Assembly: GCA_937898895.1 (NCBI GenBank)
Contig: CALDKL010000292.1
Coordinates: 1-6,522 of the forward strand
Length of the DNA: 6,522 nt
DNA from: an uncultured Verrucomicrobiae bacterium
GTDB taxonomy: Bacteria > Verrucomicrobiota > Verrucomicrobiia > Verrucomicrobiales > DEV007
Direction: 5' to 3'
Shown here: positions 6,274-6,522 of the stretch, in pieces
Layout: each line of letters starts with the position of its first letter
Position numbering within the stretch: the stretch's first letter is position 1
Translations under genes and position numbers: made by a program
Notes under the pieces: model-generated
The model's database searches: none
Seen by the model: the letters and a program-made list of their open reading frames with translations, nothing else
Told to the model about the DNA's origin: nothing

Positions 6274-6522
6274 TTACTTGCCCGTCATGAACTCCGTTCC
6301 GAACAGTTCGGCGGATCCGTCCGTGACGACCTTCGTGCCGACCGGCGGACCGCTCGACAGCACCGCGTCGCTGCCGGAGAGCCGGGCAACCTGAATGCGT
6401 CGGCGGTTGTAGGTGTGCGGGGCCGTCTGCTCATAGACCCACTGGCCGCCATGAATGTCGTGCAGCACGGAGGAGAAGGGCACGACGAGACTTTCGATCT
6501 TGCCGTCGAGCGTGGGGATCTC
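6274..6522 (-). CDS. RND periplasmic adaptor (HlyD/CusB-like), C-terminal 82 residues
   Basis: The frame enters open at the right edge and stops with TAA at 6276-6274, so only the C-terminus is present. It reads VVPFSSVLHDIHGGQWVYE, then PHTYNRRRIQVARLSG, then GPPVGTKVVTDGSAELFGTE. This is the pattern of the last beta-barrel and membrane-proximal domain of membrane-fusion proteins, with the usual GxxVGxxVVTxGxAEL ending. Such lipid-anchored or secreted adaptors bridge the RND pump to an outer-membrane TolC-like channel. It lies 17 nt upstream of the permease gene in the standard adaptor-then-permease order, which supports the pairing. A GTG at 6483 is an internal valine and not the start. The N-terminal signal, hairpin and lipoyl domains lie outside the window, as may an outer-membrane factor gene. 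Confidence 0.88.
   Translation of the reverse strand, partial: EIPTLDGKIESLVVPFSSVLHDIHGGQWVYEQTAPHTYNRRRIQVARLSGSDAVLSSGPPVGTKVVTDGSAELFGTEFMTGK

Noticed and set aside
5456..6394. A 312-residue plus-strand open frame opposite the start of the RND gene and the adaptor
   Set aside because: It is antisense to well-supported coding sequence, has His/Asp/Gly/Arg-rich low-information composition and matches no family.

Overview
This 6.5 kb window looks chromosomal and comes from a GC-rich Gram-negative (diderm) bacterium. The evidence is a heavy-metal-type RND efflux permease with its periplasmic adaptor, which only makes sense across two membranes, and a strong G/C preference at third codon positions. 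None of the readable starts has a convincing Shine-Dalgarno sequence. That would suit a lineage that initiates largely without SD sequences (for example some Verrucomicrobiota, Planctomycetes or Bacteroidota), but the phylum is a guess.

All supported genes lie on the minus strand and read from right to left. In transcription order they are: the C-terminal end of an RND periplasmic adaptor (6522-6274), a complete CusA/CzcA-family RND permease (6256-3191), a small single-domain EamA/DMT membrane protein (3169-2732), a PAP2 phosphatase broken by a one-base frameshift (2698-2050), and an ArnT/PMT-like GT39 glycosyltransferase (2053-539). Gaps are 17, 21 and 33 nt, and the last pair overlaps by 4 nt (ATGA), so this is very probably one operon. 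After a 417-nt gap, the first 40 codons of another minus-strand gene run off the left edge (121-1).

Functionally, adaptor and permease form an export pump, probably for a metal cation. The next three genes encode membrane proteins of the kinds that handle polyprenyl-phosphate lipids: a DMT-type small transporter (the superfamily of the ArnE/ArnF flippase), a PAP2 lipid phosphatase and a lipid-linked-sugar transferase. A combined 'efflux plus envelope sugar modification' operon is therefore a reasonable hypothesis, but it is not proven by sequence.

The most notable points are the PAP2 frameshift, whose correction restores both the third catalytic motif and an ATGA coupling to the next gene, and the 417-nt intergenic region (122-538). 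That region holds perfect inverted repeats, a promoter-like pair and a terminator-like hairpin on the plus strand, where no protein gene exists.
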